Below, in pieces: positions 33,222 to 44,350 of a DNA stretch of 64,000 bases (position 1 is the stretch's first letter; each line of letters begins with the position of its first letter). The position numbers and the translations under genes are program-made. The notes under the pieces are model-generated. The model worked only from the letters and a program-made list of their open reading frames with translations. It ran no database searches and was not told where the DNA came from. The DNA comes from Tipula vernalis (taxonomy: Eukaryota > Arthropoda > Insecta > Diptera > Tipulidae): NCBI GenBank assembly GCA_958295665.1, contig OY282560.1, positions 195,735,812 to 195,799,811 of the forward strand, in the 5' to 3' direction.

Positions 33222-33307
33222 CTTAGTTACTTAGCCTTTGTAAACCAACATGGAATAAACACTAGAAGAAACTAAAACTGCGTTTCCATTTACTAGAATC
33301 TAACAGG
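33222..33307 (+). repeat. Copia 5' LTR, truncated
   Basis: Matches only the last about 86 bp of the 171-bp right LTR and ends with TCTAACA, followed at once by the primer-site-like GGTTATGAGG. Confidence 0.75.
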
Positions 33308-33469
33308 TTATGAGGGTGACATAAATGGAGCGAATTTTTTGAATCATCGCTTATCATCAAGTTATCGGATGTTTAATTAAAGCCGGTATTACGTGCACAA
33401 GATTTGCTGGACGTAGTGAACGATGAAACTTTAATGCCAAAATCAGAGCGAATCAAGGCGAAAATCAGA

Positions 33470-34060
33470 AATGAATGCAGCAAGATGGCAAGGCAACATC
33501 GATATTACTTGCTTCAATTAACGAAGACCAAGCAAACCACACTTTAGGCGGTTCAACATCAAAAGAAATTTACAAAAAAATTGAAAGCTTACACAAGGTG
33601 AGCAGTGAGGTTAGAATTATGAATTTGTATAAGGAATATTTTTCACTGACACTAACTAAGAAGGATTCGGTAATGGCATATGTATCGAAATGCTCATTGC
33701 TGGCAGTTGAAATTGAAGGCCAAGGGGAGAAGTTGTCTTAAAATATAAAAATGATGAGAATCATCAGCAGTCTCTACTTCAAGTTTAAGAATTTTCGTAC
33801 AGTATGGTACAATGTGAAAGAAGATCGCACATTGGATAATTTATTGCCGCGCTTGAAATTGGAAGAGGATCAATTTAAAAACGAAATGGATATTGAATCG
33901 ACCGAGGCAGCTTTTTGTGCAAAGTTCCGTGGAATGGGTAAAAAGTCAAATACGTCCATTGAAGAATTAAAAAAAATTCGAAATGCAATTTCTGTAAGGA
34001 AATAAGTCACTGGCGGTTTGAGTGTCCAAAACGCAACAGTAATCGAGTTAAGCGAGATGG
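33470..34060 (+). pseudogene. Copia gag, frameshifted
   Basis: Two open pieces (33475-33741 and 33751-34005) form one gag. STSKEIYKKIESLHK and the VSKCSLLAVEIEGQGEKLS region are of the UBN2/copia gag type. The second piece continues to a zinc knuckle in a shifted frame, CNFCKEISHWRFEC (about 33986-34027), with complete CCHC spacing. Confidence 0.78.
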
Positions 34061-34329
34061 GTTTTACGGCCGCAATTTGTGATGTGATTTCGGCGGACTC
34101 AGCCGCATCGAAGCACATGTATTGAAGGTGATCGCTACGTAACCATTGCAAACGATGAACGTCTGAAAATTAGTGGTTATGGCATGATATGTTTAGAAGC
34201 TTGGTGTAATGACAAATGGGTTCTAATACGACCTGAAGACGTTAAATCGAACATAGTCGATCAATAACTGGATATGTTTTCTTGATTGGTTAAAGCATTG
34301 TTACATGGTGGAGTCCTAGGCAGCAGACT

Positions 34330-34500
34330 CCTAGCTTGTCTACAACTGAAGCGGAATATACGGCCGCAGCTGAAATGGACATCATTTCAACTGACCATGT
34401 CTAAAGTGAGGATCAGCTGACGGATGCATTCACAAAACCACTGACACGATATCAGCTCCAAAGGAATATGAGCGGCTTAGGAATTATGGAAGTTAATTAA
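34330..34500 (+). pseudogene. Copia RNase H end, remnant
   Basis: STTEAEYTAAAEMDIIST (about 34338-34391) is the RNase H block near the end of copia pol. EDQLTDAFTKPLTR (about 34411-34452) and MEVN with a stop at about 34498 follow it. A stop codon separates them. Confidence 0.8.
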
Positions 34501-34507
34501 TAAGGAG

Positions 34508-34678
34508 TGTTAAAATTTGCATTGTCTACTTCAACTGAATTTAACTTATTTAGCTTTGTGTAAGTTAATGTAGTACTGTATTGTATTGCGATATATACGC
34601 ACTTAGTCTTTTGTAAACCAATATTAAATACACACTAGAACAAACTAAAACTGCTATTCCATTTACTAGATTCTAACA
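34508..34678 (+). repeat. Copia 3' LTR
   Basis: 171 bp, TGTTAAAATT to TTCTAACA, so it has the usual TG...CA ends with inverted tips (TGTTA/TAACA). The purine run AAGGAG precedes it. Confidence 0.85.
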
Positions 34679-36639
34679 AAATGTCGCCTTTGACTTTCAC
34701 GTTAGTGAACGTGTTTTTTTTCTGAATTTTGTTTTTTTTTTCGCTAAACTAAAATTTATGTAAACGTTCAAGCCAAACAGGTATCATCCCGAAAATGAAC
34801 AGAAACATTGATGTCATGATGTCAGATGAGGATGTTGTTCTAAGCCTATTTTCTCACGATTTTGATGAAGTTTAAGAGGGGTCAAGAGCAAAGATCTAGC
34901 GAAACAAAAAGAAAAACTGATGCCTTGACTGTTTCAAGCAAAGACTCAAGTTAAGCTGGGATTTGGAGATGCTACTGGGTCAAATTGTTTTTTTTTTTTT
35001 GGTACACCCTATTATGAATGAGCTGATGCTCAAAATAGAGTGTGCCGAAAACGATGTAAATTAAATGTGCACAATAAATAAATAAATAAAAATAAATAAA
35101 AACCCCAGGCGTAGTTTGAGGAAAATTATTACCTAATTTCAATAATCACCAAAAAATATTTCAACGCTCTATCCTAACGCATTTAAAAACATTTAATTCC
35201 CATTCGTATTGTAGATAATGTTTCAATAGCTTTGTAATAATATGGAATAATCTGATAAGAAAGTAGGTACAAGTTTTTGTTTCAAACATTTTTTCTAGAT
35301 GCGGTTCAGCGGCCTACCAAACAACCAGCTTTCGATCAGGAATCAATTAGTCACGGTTAATGGTTTTAAACGTTTAATATCAAAATGGATTTGACCGATA
35401 CCGATTTTAGCCGATAAAATTCAAATTTGCTGATGTATAGGTGATTCTAAAAATATGACTTTTCCGTTAATTGCAGACGACCTAGTTGCAAGCACAATTA
35501 ACCCTTAAATGTCAACATTTAGCTATGCGTTACTGCGTTACCGCTAATATTTCTACTTGGTGCTTGCTAAAAAAGTAGATATTTGTGATAGATTTGATTT
35601 TTTAAATCTTTCCGTCGTCCTTATTTAACGAGCTTGATTTTGGTGACAAATCGTTACCTTTATAATTTTTCATTATGTTTGCCGAATTTCCACATTGTTT
35701 TATAAAATAATTGAGATATCAGGTGTGAACCAATATTTCCACCCAACCAATATTATGATTAAATATGTATTTTACTAAGGCTTATAATAAATATTGTCGC
35801 TATAAGGGGCTATATATCTACCATAAACTTCTTGTTAGCTTGAATAAATAACCCACATAGCACCCAATTTATAGTAATTTGTAGATTTTGGTCTTTTATT
35901 CGATTACTACTTCTCGTTTAAAATATGAATTGTTGATAAAGTAAACTATTTTTTTTTTACTTTAACAGCCCCGTTTTTTACTTTAACAATATTTTACGTT
36001 CCTTTTCGCTTTTTACGTCAATCTGCACAACACTGATAATTTTTTAATTTTCTTTAAAAATTCCTTGAAAGCTGACACCAAAATGGCCTGTATACCGTGT
36101 TTTTATTATTCCAGAAATCTCAGCGAGCCGAAAAAAATGGTGTTTAGGCGGCAACCACGAAAGTATCAACCATATAAAGCTATGGCGATAATGACCTAAA
36201 AAGATTTGTGATATAGTTAAAGCTGTCCGAGATGACTTTTTGTTTTAGAAAAAATATTAGGTGTTTCGAATAACCGGGCTTTGATACGATTTCATATAAT
36301 GTATTCGTTTATTGTTACTATCGCTACCTTATAATAAGATTGTATCAAACCTTATTGTCCTAAACATCCTTATTCTCTGTGTATTCGCTAAGGCAACTTT
36401 GTATATCCGTCAATATAGGGTCAACTTCTTAGGATTTTCTCGATAAAATTCGGAAAATCATTTATTCATATATTTAATACATTACACGAAGTTTTAGTAA
36501 AACATGATTGGCCTAAAGAACCTAAACGGTAATGGTAACGCAAAATGCTAAATTGGCTTTCATCAATTTCATTTGCATTTCCGAATCGCTAGTATAAGTA
36601 CAACGTGCTTGAATGTCGGACATAACCCAGAGAGTTAAT
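34679..36639. other. Intron sequence with minor repeat debris
   Basis: No gene. Around 34997-35100 a segment beginning GGTACACCCTATTATGAATG and ending in AATAAATAAATAAATAAAA words looks like the 3' tail of a LINE; I am not sure. A short frame near 34810-34875 starting MMSDEDVVLSLF may come from a DNA transposon. The rest is unremarkable. Confidence 0.4.
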
Positions 36640-36659
36640 TTTATTTATTTATTTTATAA

Positions 36660-38665
36660 ATAATTTAGTATTAAAAGGAAAAGCACACATGGAAAAAAAG
36701 CAAACGAAACAAAAAAAACGAAGTTGCTTCCATTAAGCATAAAAACCTACATTCTAAAACAAGGCTAGAGTAGGCAGAAATATGATCGAACTTCCTAATA
36801 CCAAAAATAAACCTGGCACAAGCATTGGACCATCTTTGTTCCTGAAGCATACCGGATAAAACTATGTCACCGTAAATAAAATGAGGAAGAAGATAAGACA
36901 AAAACAATTTTTTCCTAAACTGACTATCAGAAAATCCAACTACACCTGTCCCTCGATTAACACGGTACTTGATTAACGCGGCGAAACTTATGTGCGTGTT
37001 AATCAAGACGTTGTCTCAATTCGTTGACCGTGCTAAATCCAAGCCATGTTAATCAAGTACCGTGTTAATCGAGGGACAGGTGTACTTTATAAAAACAACT
37101 AAGCATGTCAAAGCCCGTCTTACTAATACTAACTAAATGGTCACCCCAAATAAGAGTTTTATTAATAACTAAGCCTAAATCCCTAACAGTATTTAAATAT
37201 TCAATTAGCGAACCCTGCAGAAAAATACCAGGAAAGAACGAGGTATCTAACGGTTTTTTATAAATTATAATCGACTGAGATTTGTTTGCGTTTAAAACGA
37301 GCCTGTTAGAGACCGACCAACTAACGATATTACTTAAATCCTCATTTATCAGAGAAATATTAAAAACAATAGAATCCTGAACTAAACGACTATTTGTATA
37401 AATTTGAACGTCATGAGTTTATTAAAAAGAATCCTGTGATTAATAGAATCAAAGGCCTTAGAAAAATCTAACAAAGTAAAAAAGATAATTCCCTATTATT
37501 CATATTACGCCTGATATCATCACATACCTTTAATAACGCAGTAGAAGTGCTATGAAATTTTCTAAACCCAGATTGGAAGAAACTAATTAAACTATTGCTA
37601 TGTAAATGGGGTTAAATTTGATTTTTAACAACTATCTCGAAAATGTTACAGAGAGAACTTAAAATGCTAACTGGCCGAAAATGGGATAGCTCTAAAGGAT
37701 TACTGATCTTTGGGATGAGGATTATTTTACTTAGCTTCCACTGATCCGGATAGCAAGAGGATGTGAGAATAAAATTGAAGATATGTAACAAGTATTTTGA
37801 AACGAAAGGGAAAGCTCGCTTAACGAATTTTAAATTGACGTTATCCAGACCAGAAAATTCTGGTTTAACATTACAAATAGAAAATTGTAAATCCTCGAGA
37901 GAAATATTTGAAAACGAAAATAAATAGAGGACGCGTTAGAGAACAAATCGACGGTACTACTGTCTGAGTTCAGACTAGAGCAAAAATAACTATTAATGTC
38001 ATTTAGTTTGAAACCCTCACTAAAACTAATCTTGCATCGGCCTAGGCCTAAATTACAAACATTACGCCAGAAAACTTTGGAAGGAAGAGAGGAGTCTAAC
38101 TTGTCCTTGAAAAAATTATTTATTTTAAATTTAGCAATTGGAATTAACCCTACAACTCTGTTACGAGCCTGCTTGTAATCTAAATAAGACTGACTATTAG
38201 GACACCTTTTCCATAAACGATATTTACTAACTCTAATTCCTGAGACAAATTCTATTGAAATAATTCCATTGAAAAATTCTATTTGGCTAGTTCCAGAACT
38301 AAGACAAAAAATATCCTCCCAAGGAACTTAGTTACAAACAAAGTAAAGGCGGGAATTGTCTATACTAGAAAAATCTAGCTAAAATTCTTAGGCTTAAATA
38401 AGAGGGAGAGGGAGAGTAAGAGTTCACAGAAAAAACTAAAAGATCATAATGGGATCCATACCGAGAGACAACTGATAGAAAAAACAAATAGAGTTATTAA
38501 GAGAATAAGGAAATAAGAGGCCTTGCTAGCGGTTGGACGAGAAAACTTGGGTGCCACAGTGTTGTGTACGGATAAATTAAAACTATTTAACAGATTCAAA
38601 TAATCCCGAGGGAAGCCGGAATTTTGTAGCATATCGAAATTAAAGTCACTTGATATACATTTCAT
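36660..38665 (-). pseudogene. LINE reverse transcriptase, broken
   Basis: Minus-strand order: SSDFNFDML (end of endonuclease, about 38655-38629); RT finger segment WKLSKIILIPKISNPLELSH (about 37740-37680) and FRPVSILSSL; LLDFSKAFDSINHRI (about 37480-37430), the first RT Asp box; LGLVINKTLIWGDHLVSISK (about 37185-37126) and, after the MITE, LFLSYLLPHFIYGDIVLSGM and FDHISAYSSLVLECRF in 36671-37006. The YxDD box was not found; the region between 37430 and 37380 seems deleted. Several frame changes. Confidence 0.82.
36943..37082. mobile_element. Palindromic MITE, TA target
   Basis: 140 bp, ends CACCTGTCCCTCGATTAACA in near-perfect inverted orientation, flanked by TA (36941-36942 and 37083-37084). 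The inner arms (CGGTACTTGATTAACGCG versus AGTACCGTGTTAATC) also pair, so nearly the whole element folds into one hairpin. The CTCGATTAA-type tip resembles pogo/Tigger-like elements. It interrupts the LINE RT. Confidence 0.85.
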
Positions 38666-38687
38666 CGAATCTATAAGATAAAATACG

Positions 38688-39986
38688 GTTAAAGTTAGCC
38701 AAAAGTTGCCAGCTGAAAGTGAAAATAAAGTAAAGAAATGGAAATGCAGATTGTGTCATCCCAGCCGAAAAAAAGTCGATAATGCGATGTCATTACCATT
38801 CCAGCCGAAAAAAAAAATTTTTTTGTAGTTATCAGCCGAAAATAAATAGGATACATGGATATGTATTAAATATGTATCCGGATTTCTATACAATTTATTT
38901 TGTAAATAGTCTTACGTGGAAAACTTTGTTTAACCTAGTCTTGGAAAATATCGGAAAATCAGAAAAATCCACAAAATTGGAATAAAATCAGCCGCTAGAG
39001 TGTATTTCTGAAGTTGAATCGTTTTTATCGAATGAAAAAATTCAGTTCAAATTTCCCGTGGGAAATCTCGGAAAATTAAAAAAAATTTCAAGCCGAAAGT
39101 AAGAAATGGATGAATAAAATCAGCATCTAGAGTGTCTGGAAATGAATTGCATTATTGTGACTTGTCAATAGCTATCGCAGGAAAAAAATTCAGTTCATGT
39201 TACCCGTGGGAAATCTCAGAAAATTCGATTTTCCAAAAATCATTACCAATTTTGTATAAAATCAGCCTCAAAATTGTTATGTTTGGAGATGGATTATGTT
39301 GATATGACTTGTCAATATCTATCGCTGGAAAAAAATTTAGCATCTCGGAAAATTCCAAAAAGTTTCCAGCCGAAAGTAAAAAATGGATGAATAAAATCAG
39401 CCTCTAGTGTGTTATGTCTGCAGATGAATTGCATTGATGTGACTTGTCAATAGCTATCGCAGGAAAAAGATTTAGTTCAAATTTCCCGTGGGAAATTTCG
39501 GAAAATTCGATTTTCCAAAATTTTAAATTTTTCGATATGTCCCTCAGGAAAATTGAACTGAATTTTTTTCCTGCGATAGCTATGGCTGATTTTATACTAT
39601 AGGCTGATTTTATACAAATTTTCTAATGATTTAGTGGAAAATCGAATTTTCCGAGATTTCCCACGGGAAACTTGAACTGAATTTTTTTTCTGCGATAGCT
39701 ATAGACAAATCACATAAAAACGATTTAACTTCAGTTGTACACTGAAACTAGAGGCTGATTTTATTACAATTTTGTGTATCCTTCTGATTTTCCGATATTT
39801 TTCAAGACTAGGTTAAAGAAAAATTTCCCCGTAAGACTGTTTTCAAAAGTTTTTATTGCAATCCATGTATCCTATTTACTTTTGGCTGTTAACCACCAAA
39901 TTGTTTATTTTCGGCTGGAATGTTATTAACATAATCTGCATTATCAACTTTTTACTTTCGGCTGGAAACTTTCAGCTAACTTTAAC
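38688..39986. mobile_element. Foldback-type element with internal repeats
   Basis: About 1.3 kb. The ends GTTAAAGTTAGC and GCTAACTTTAAC are inverted, and much of the sequence is an inverted repeat of itself. The left arm has about four units of 133-141 bp, seen from AAAATCAGC starts at 38984, 39117, 39258 and 39393; units share TTCCCGTGGGAAAT and AGCTATCGCAGGAAAA. The same words occur reversed from about 39540 to 39800. Frequent CAGCCGAAA words occur near both ends. No coding, and no clear target duplication. It splits a LINE. Confidence 0.82.
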
Positions 39987-40022
39987 AGGGTCAAGAGAAA
40001 TAATTAAATAAACTTTCTAATT

Positions 40023-40565
40023 CTACAAGTGATTTTTTAAATTAGCATAGGACTTCTTACTAGTTTTTGGTGGGTTATAGACGGTACCGAATAAGATGTT
40101 ACGACCAATAATAAAAACATCGAAAAATAAAAACTCTAAATCCGATACTAACAATTCTAAAATGGAAGAAGGTATGGTAACTAATCTAGCCTTAACGTGA
40201 TCACCTACAAACATACATAAACCACCATAATTAAGGGGAGGTCCCGCTCTATCTTTCCTAAATATATTATAACCATTGATGGCTAAAGCTGAATTAGGGG
40301 TATTTGAATTTATAAAGGTCTCAGAGAAACAAAGAATATCCACTGAAGCACCATTAAAAATGTGACAAATCTCATCAATATTTGAGACTAAACTTTGCAC
40401 GTTGAAGCTAGCTATATTCAATAATGACCTAGAGCAATACTTAACCGTTGAGGCCCAATTTATGGCCCCAAAATCCGAAATAATGTTAATATTTTTCCTA
40501 TATGATGAAAAAAAACAAAAAAATACGCGACACGTCTGTCTAAGGTTACTACTAGCTATGGTCAA
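40023..40565 (-). pseudogene. LINE endonuclease domain, N-terminal part
   Basis: A 180-codon minus-strand open frame. LLNIASFNVQSLVSNIDEIC carries the Asn of the APE-type active site, followed by VDILCFSETFINSN with the catalytic Glu (about 40355-40310) and YNIFRKDRAGPPLNYGGLCM (about 40285-40226). FGTVYNPPK is the strand with the Tyr and Asn-Pro-Pro. The domain ends at 40023, and its last part lies beyond the foldback element at about 38665. Confidence 0.85.
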
Positions 40566-40600
40566 ACATACAGTAAATGATGGTAAATGTCGTAAACAAA

Positions 40601-41428
40601 TAATTTTGGTTACATATTTGAAATTATCTGAAGTTCAGATTTTTCATTTGATTTGAACCAGGAAATCTTGTGATTGATTGAGTCTGAAATTGTTTCGAAC
40701 TAATTTAATAGGTCATCATATCTATCATAGTACAATGATATGCCATATGAACTATTATGAAATCATCAGAGTGTAACTTTTATCGAATATACGTTCAAAG
40801 CTAAATAAATCTAATTTCAAAAAACAAAATTTCGATATGGTTGATTTTGAAATCGTAAAAGCCAATTGGTTATCATGTCGATAAAAGATAAAACGTGCCT
40901 GATAATTGTTTAGCTTTTGATTTTATAGTTTTTGTTTGTTAGCCAATCAGTTTACTGAAATTTAAAAATCAGGATTACATTTTGATTTTGTTTAGAACAC
41001 ACGTACGTCACATTATTACAATAAATACGTCCCAGATGACCACTTGCAAATTACAACAATATTATTATTATCATTTTGTGTTCTTTGTCAGAAAATTCAA
41101 TTTATTATCAAATAAAATTAAAAACGAAAAATCGAAATCTTACAAATTTCTTCCTAATATCATCGACTTGTGTACAATAAATGATGTTAAGGAGAAAAAT
41201 TTAAGTAAAGAAATAACGAGAATTATGGTATTAAGACATTGGAGGAAATGTTTATAGATTTAAAATAGAACAAGATTTTTGTTGTTGTTGTTGTTGTTGT
41301 ATACGAGGAGAGTATATCGACAAGATTTATAATGGCAATAAAATTTTCATTTTCGTTAGATTAATCTTTCGCATTTCCATAGGAATTAAAATAATGGCTA
41401 TAATTTATGATATTTTTGATCCTGTTTC
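40601..41428. other. Intron sequence, no gene seen
   Basis: AT-rich. A (GTT)n microsatellite lies at about 41281-41300. The 91-codon frame at 40982-41257 is low-complexity with no domain. Confidence 0.4.
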
Positions 41429-41529
<101 letters not shown>

Positions 41530-41633
41530 TACTTATATTTTTTTGTGTATACATATACGGTACATTTAGTTTTGTTATTATCTCATAAAATAAAAAATAA
41601 AAAAAACAAAAAAGTAAAAAATAAGCTCCTTAC

Positions 41634-41870
41634 CTTTTCACCAGCGCTTTATGTTCATTCTCTTGACTAACCGCAACCATTGCATGTTTACATGTAGGCA
41701 CATTTTTTTGCCGTATCGTCCAGTAGCATGTTACATTTCGTGGATACATGCCCGGATAGTTGGGACTTTGTAGTCGACAATTTTTTCGATAGCATTCATC
41801 AAATTGTCGGGTACAATATGTACCTGGTGTTACGCGTCCTAATTCTAAAAGTTCATTTGATGAACCATAT
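41634..41870 (-). CDS. Exon of a CUB-domain protein (upstream exon)
   Basis: A 237-bp internal exon encoding 79 residues. Minus-strand acceptor ATATTTCAG before 41870 and donor AAAAG|GTAAGG after 41634. Both ends are phase 2. The first part, [19 protein letters not shown], looks like the end of one CUB domain. A linker [11 protein letters not shown] follows, then a new CUB domain starts with [15 protein letters not shown] and VTCYWTI, the hallmark G/C..SPNYP..YP....C.W.I. The exon ends with ENEHKALVK, and the split codon AG|A joins in frame to 8790. Five Cys and one NVTC sequon are consistent with a secreted or membrane-bound extracellular protein. No stop or shift. The gene is not named with certainty. 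Confidence 0.92.
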
Positions 41871-42909
41871 CTGAAATATAAATATAATTTGATATAAATT
41901 ATCATAAATTTAATCATTTCGGCAAAAGCAAACAAAAATAACAACAAAAAAAAATTGTAATCGGTTAATTAACCAAACTGAACATTAAATTATATAAATT
42001 ATTATATCGTTGGTTATTTTTATGTCTTGTACTACCATTTCTGGTAATTAATTTTTTGGGCCAAATAAAAAAAAAATTGTATGAATAATACTTTTAAATA
42101 ATTAAAATAAAAAAAAATAAAAAAATTCGGACCAGATGCTGCAGATAACAAAAATGTTTGGTAAATGTGTACATACGAGTATATACAAAATAATAATTTT
42201 TAACATTTCAAATTTATATACTTTTATACGAAAATGGATACAAATTTTATAAGTGACCGATTTACCATCCTTTAATATGGAATGTTTATTTATACATACG
42301 TGTTTGTAATGTTGCTGCGAGTGTGAAATTTATGGCTCTGTTAAAAATGAAACATCTGCATATAATATGTGGCGACTAAATCACTTTATTACATTGAAAG
42401 CCATTTCTTATCAGGCCTTAAATAAATGTTTACGTAATTATTAATAAACATCTGCTTCTGGTGAATGAGATAATAATGTGTGAAATATATAATTAACCAC
42501 CGATGTTGTTTTATTTCAGCACTGAAGCTGTGGCCAAAGTAAAGACGACAAGCAATGTGATAATCGTTAGGGTAACCTTAGGGTTTTATTGACTAATTGG
42601 TGTGTCCGACCAAGTTATAAGCAAGACCTCCAGAAAAGTCGAGCCTCACCGAAGTCTGTTACACATAACATAAAAAGGATTTGGTTATGTCTAGTTTTTA
42701 AAGATTAGTAACACAATGACAATACATTTCTATACTTGTACGAATTATTATAAACGATAACTCCATTCTAAATTCTGAAATAACATTTGTTAATTTTCTG
42801 AAACATAATTAATTTAAATTAGTTTTTACAGCTTAGAAAACAGTAACTCAGAAGTAGGATTTGCAAACCGGTTTTTCGGGAAAAATAACCGGGTAAATTT
42901 TGCTTATTG
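41871..42909. other. Probable intron, no gene seen
   Basis: AT-rich sequence upstream of the CUB exon in its reading direction. No previous exon recognised. Confidence 0.4.
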
Positions 42910-43310
42910 TTATGATTAAGAAGGAACTACATTATTCATTATAGAAATTTAAAACAGGCTCTTAGAAATGGTTTAAAAATATCAAAAATCAACCAAATTC
43001 TACAATTTAAGCAATCTGATTGGTTGAAATCCTACATAGATCTTAACACTTCTTTGTGAGCTGCTGCAGCAAATGAGTTTGAGAAAAATCTTTTTAAATT
43101 AATGAATAATGTTGTATTTGGGAAGACAATGGAAAATGTTCGAAAACATTGCATTGTGAAATTATTAACCATATGGTTTAGTAGATATGGTGCGGAGGCA
43201 TATATCTCAAAACCACAATTGAATGTCATTGAATTAAATAAATCAGAAATTTATTTCATCAAACCAATTTATGTTGGAATGTGTATTTAAGATTTAGCTA
43301 AAACGACCTT

Positions 43311-43503
43311 AGTCGTATTTCCATGAGAATTTTACAAAAACAATTGCACGCAACACGAATTAAATAATTTAAACCAAAAATTTGAATTATTTAATTCATT
43401 CCTAATTTTAGTTATACTACCTGACACCATATACCTATTGTATGTTGTTTTATTTCAATACAAAAAAAAATTCGAATTAAATTTTTCTCATGGAAATACA
43501 GCT
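43311..43503. mobile_element. Small MITE inside the polymerase gene
   Basis: About 193 bp with inverted ends AGTCGTATTTCCATGAGAAT and (reverse complement of the right end) AGCTGTATTTCCATGAGAAA. It splits the polymerase frame between AKT (43300-43305) and the following [12 protein letters not shown] segment (about 43508). The exact target duplication is unclear. Confidence 0.75.
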
Positions 43504-43913
43504 TTTATATGATTTTCATTATGATTACATGGTTCCTCAGTTTGGCAATAATTGCAAAATTTGTTATACTGATACGGACAGTTAAAAGAGATTGTCATAA
43601 GTACTTTGATACAAGTGATTATTCACAGGATAATATGTATGATATACCTCGTGTAAATAAAAAAATACTAGGTCTCATGAAAGATGAAAATAATGGAAAA
43701 ATTATGACTGAGTTTATTGGGTAAAGATCGAAAATGTATACATTCAAAGTGGATGGTGTTGCAGATAAAAGAAAATAAAAGGTATTAAACGAGATGTTGA
43801 GAAATCTAGAATAACTTTTAATGATAACAAAGAATGTTTAGACAATGAAACAACAAAAATTGTATCTCAAAACTTAATTCGTTCGAGAAAACATGCAGTG
43901 AGACCGAGCAAAC

Positions 43914-43925
43914 GGCGCAGTGGTT
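43914..43925 (+). promoter_or_regulatory. SINE A box
   Basis: GGCGCAGTGGTT matches the internal RNA polymerase III A box of tRNA genes (TRGCNNAGYGG). Confidence 0.8.
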
Positions 43926-43956
43926 AAAGCTGCGACGGTTGGATCGGGAGGTATTG

Positions 43957-43967
43957 GGTTCGAATCC
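43957..43967 (+). promoter_or_regulatory. SINE B box
   Basis: GGTTCGAATCC is a perfect RNA polymerase III B box, 32 bases after the A box. Confidence 0.9.
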
Positions 43968-44350
43968 CTATAGGGGCGGGATGCAAAAGGGATTTTTCAT
44001 CATCTGATTACGATCGGTGATGAAGATGAACACATCTATGACCCCCTGTTGAGAGTGCAGAATCCATGGGCCGACCGACCTTTCATATCAGCACTACAGG
44101 TTGGCATGAAGCAATGCAATGTGCAGGTGGTTTTGAAAGACGGATCTGTAGGCGCTAGTCCTTGATTTGGCTACTCCAGGCGTAAAGTAGGACGGTAAAA
44201 AATAAATCAAGAACAATCAACAACAACAACATGCAGTGAGCTTTGTCAGACTACTAAAAACCGCACTTATTCCTCATGATGATAAACGATATCTTCTCAA
44301 AGGTAGTTATGATGCGGTGCCATGGGGCCATTATAAAATAATGGATATTA

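Larger units (their letters stand above)
33222..34678 (+). mobile_element. Copia-like element with large internal deletion
   Basis: A partial left LTR (about 33222-33307) and a complete right LTR (34508-34678) share TTTGTAAACCAA, AAACTAAAACTGC and CCATTTACTAGA.TCTAACA. The left one lacks its 5' part. GGTTATGAGGG after the left LTR resembles the initiator-tRNA-type primer site used by copia. Gag comes next, then directly the last few codons of pol; protease, integrase and most of RT are missing. This is a deletion derivative. Confidence 0.82.
36640..40600 (-). mobile_element. CR1/Jockey-like LINE on the minus strand, interrupted
   Basis: The endonuclease lies at 40565-40023, the RT at 38665-36671, and the 3' end at about 36640 with a tail of AAATAAATAAA type (minus strand). 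The coding is broken by stops. A foldback element (38688-39986) separates endonuclease from RT and a 140-bp MITE (36943-37082) sits in the RT C-terminal part. The 5' end is not defined; nothing convincing is seen beyond 40600. Confidence 0.85.
43903..44227 (+). mobile_element. Full-length tRNA-derived SINE
   Basis: 325 bp, flanked by a 13-bp perfect duplication AACATGCAGTGAG (43890-43902 and 44228-44240). The tRNA-like head has A and B boxes, a body of about 250 bp contains ATTACGATCGGTGATGAAG and GGCATGAAGCAATGC, and the tail is (CAA)n. It inserted into the Polinton polymerase relic. SINEs of this kind are transcribed by RNA polymerase III and moved by a partner LINE, which I cannot identify. 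A related older copy lies at 555-815. Confidence 0.93.
42910..44350 (+). pseudogene. Polinton/Maverick DNA polymerase B, C-terminal part
   Basis: Plus strand, several frames. [20 protein letters not shown] and [18 protein letters not shown] (about 42935-43050) are followed by [20 protein letters not shown] (about 43072-43131), ending [17 protein letters not shown] (about 43234-43284). After a MITE, CYTDTDS-type text is decayed, then [15 protein letters not shown] and [20 protein letters not shown] lead to MTEFIG (43724). After the SINE, HDDKRYLLKGSYDAVPWGHY (about 44276-44335) closes the protein. This is the protein-primed family B polymerase of Polintons; the exonuclease half and other Polinton genes are not seen. 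Confidence 0.87.

Noticed and set aside
34810..34940. A possible DNA-transposon N-terminus (MMSDEDVVLSLF)
   Set aside because: Only about 20 residues before a stop, and no terminal repeats or catalytic region nearby.
43903..43975. A tRNA gene
   Set aside because: A and B boxes are good, but the sequence does not fold as a full tRNA, continues into a 250-bp body with a CAA tail, and has a target duplication. It is a SINE.
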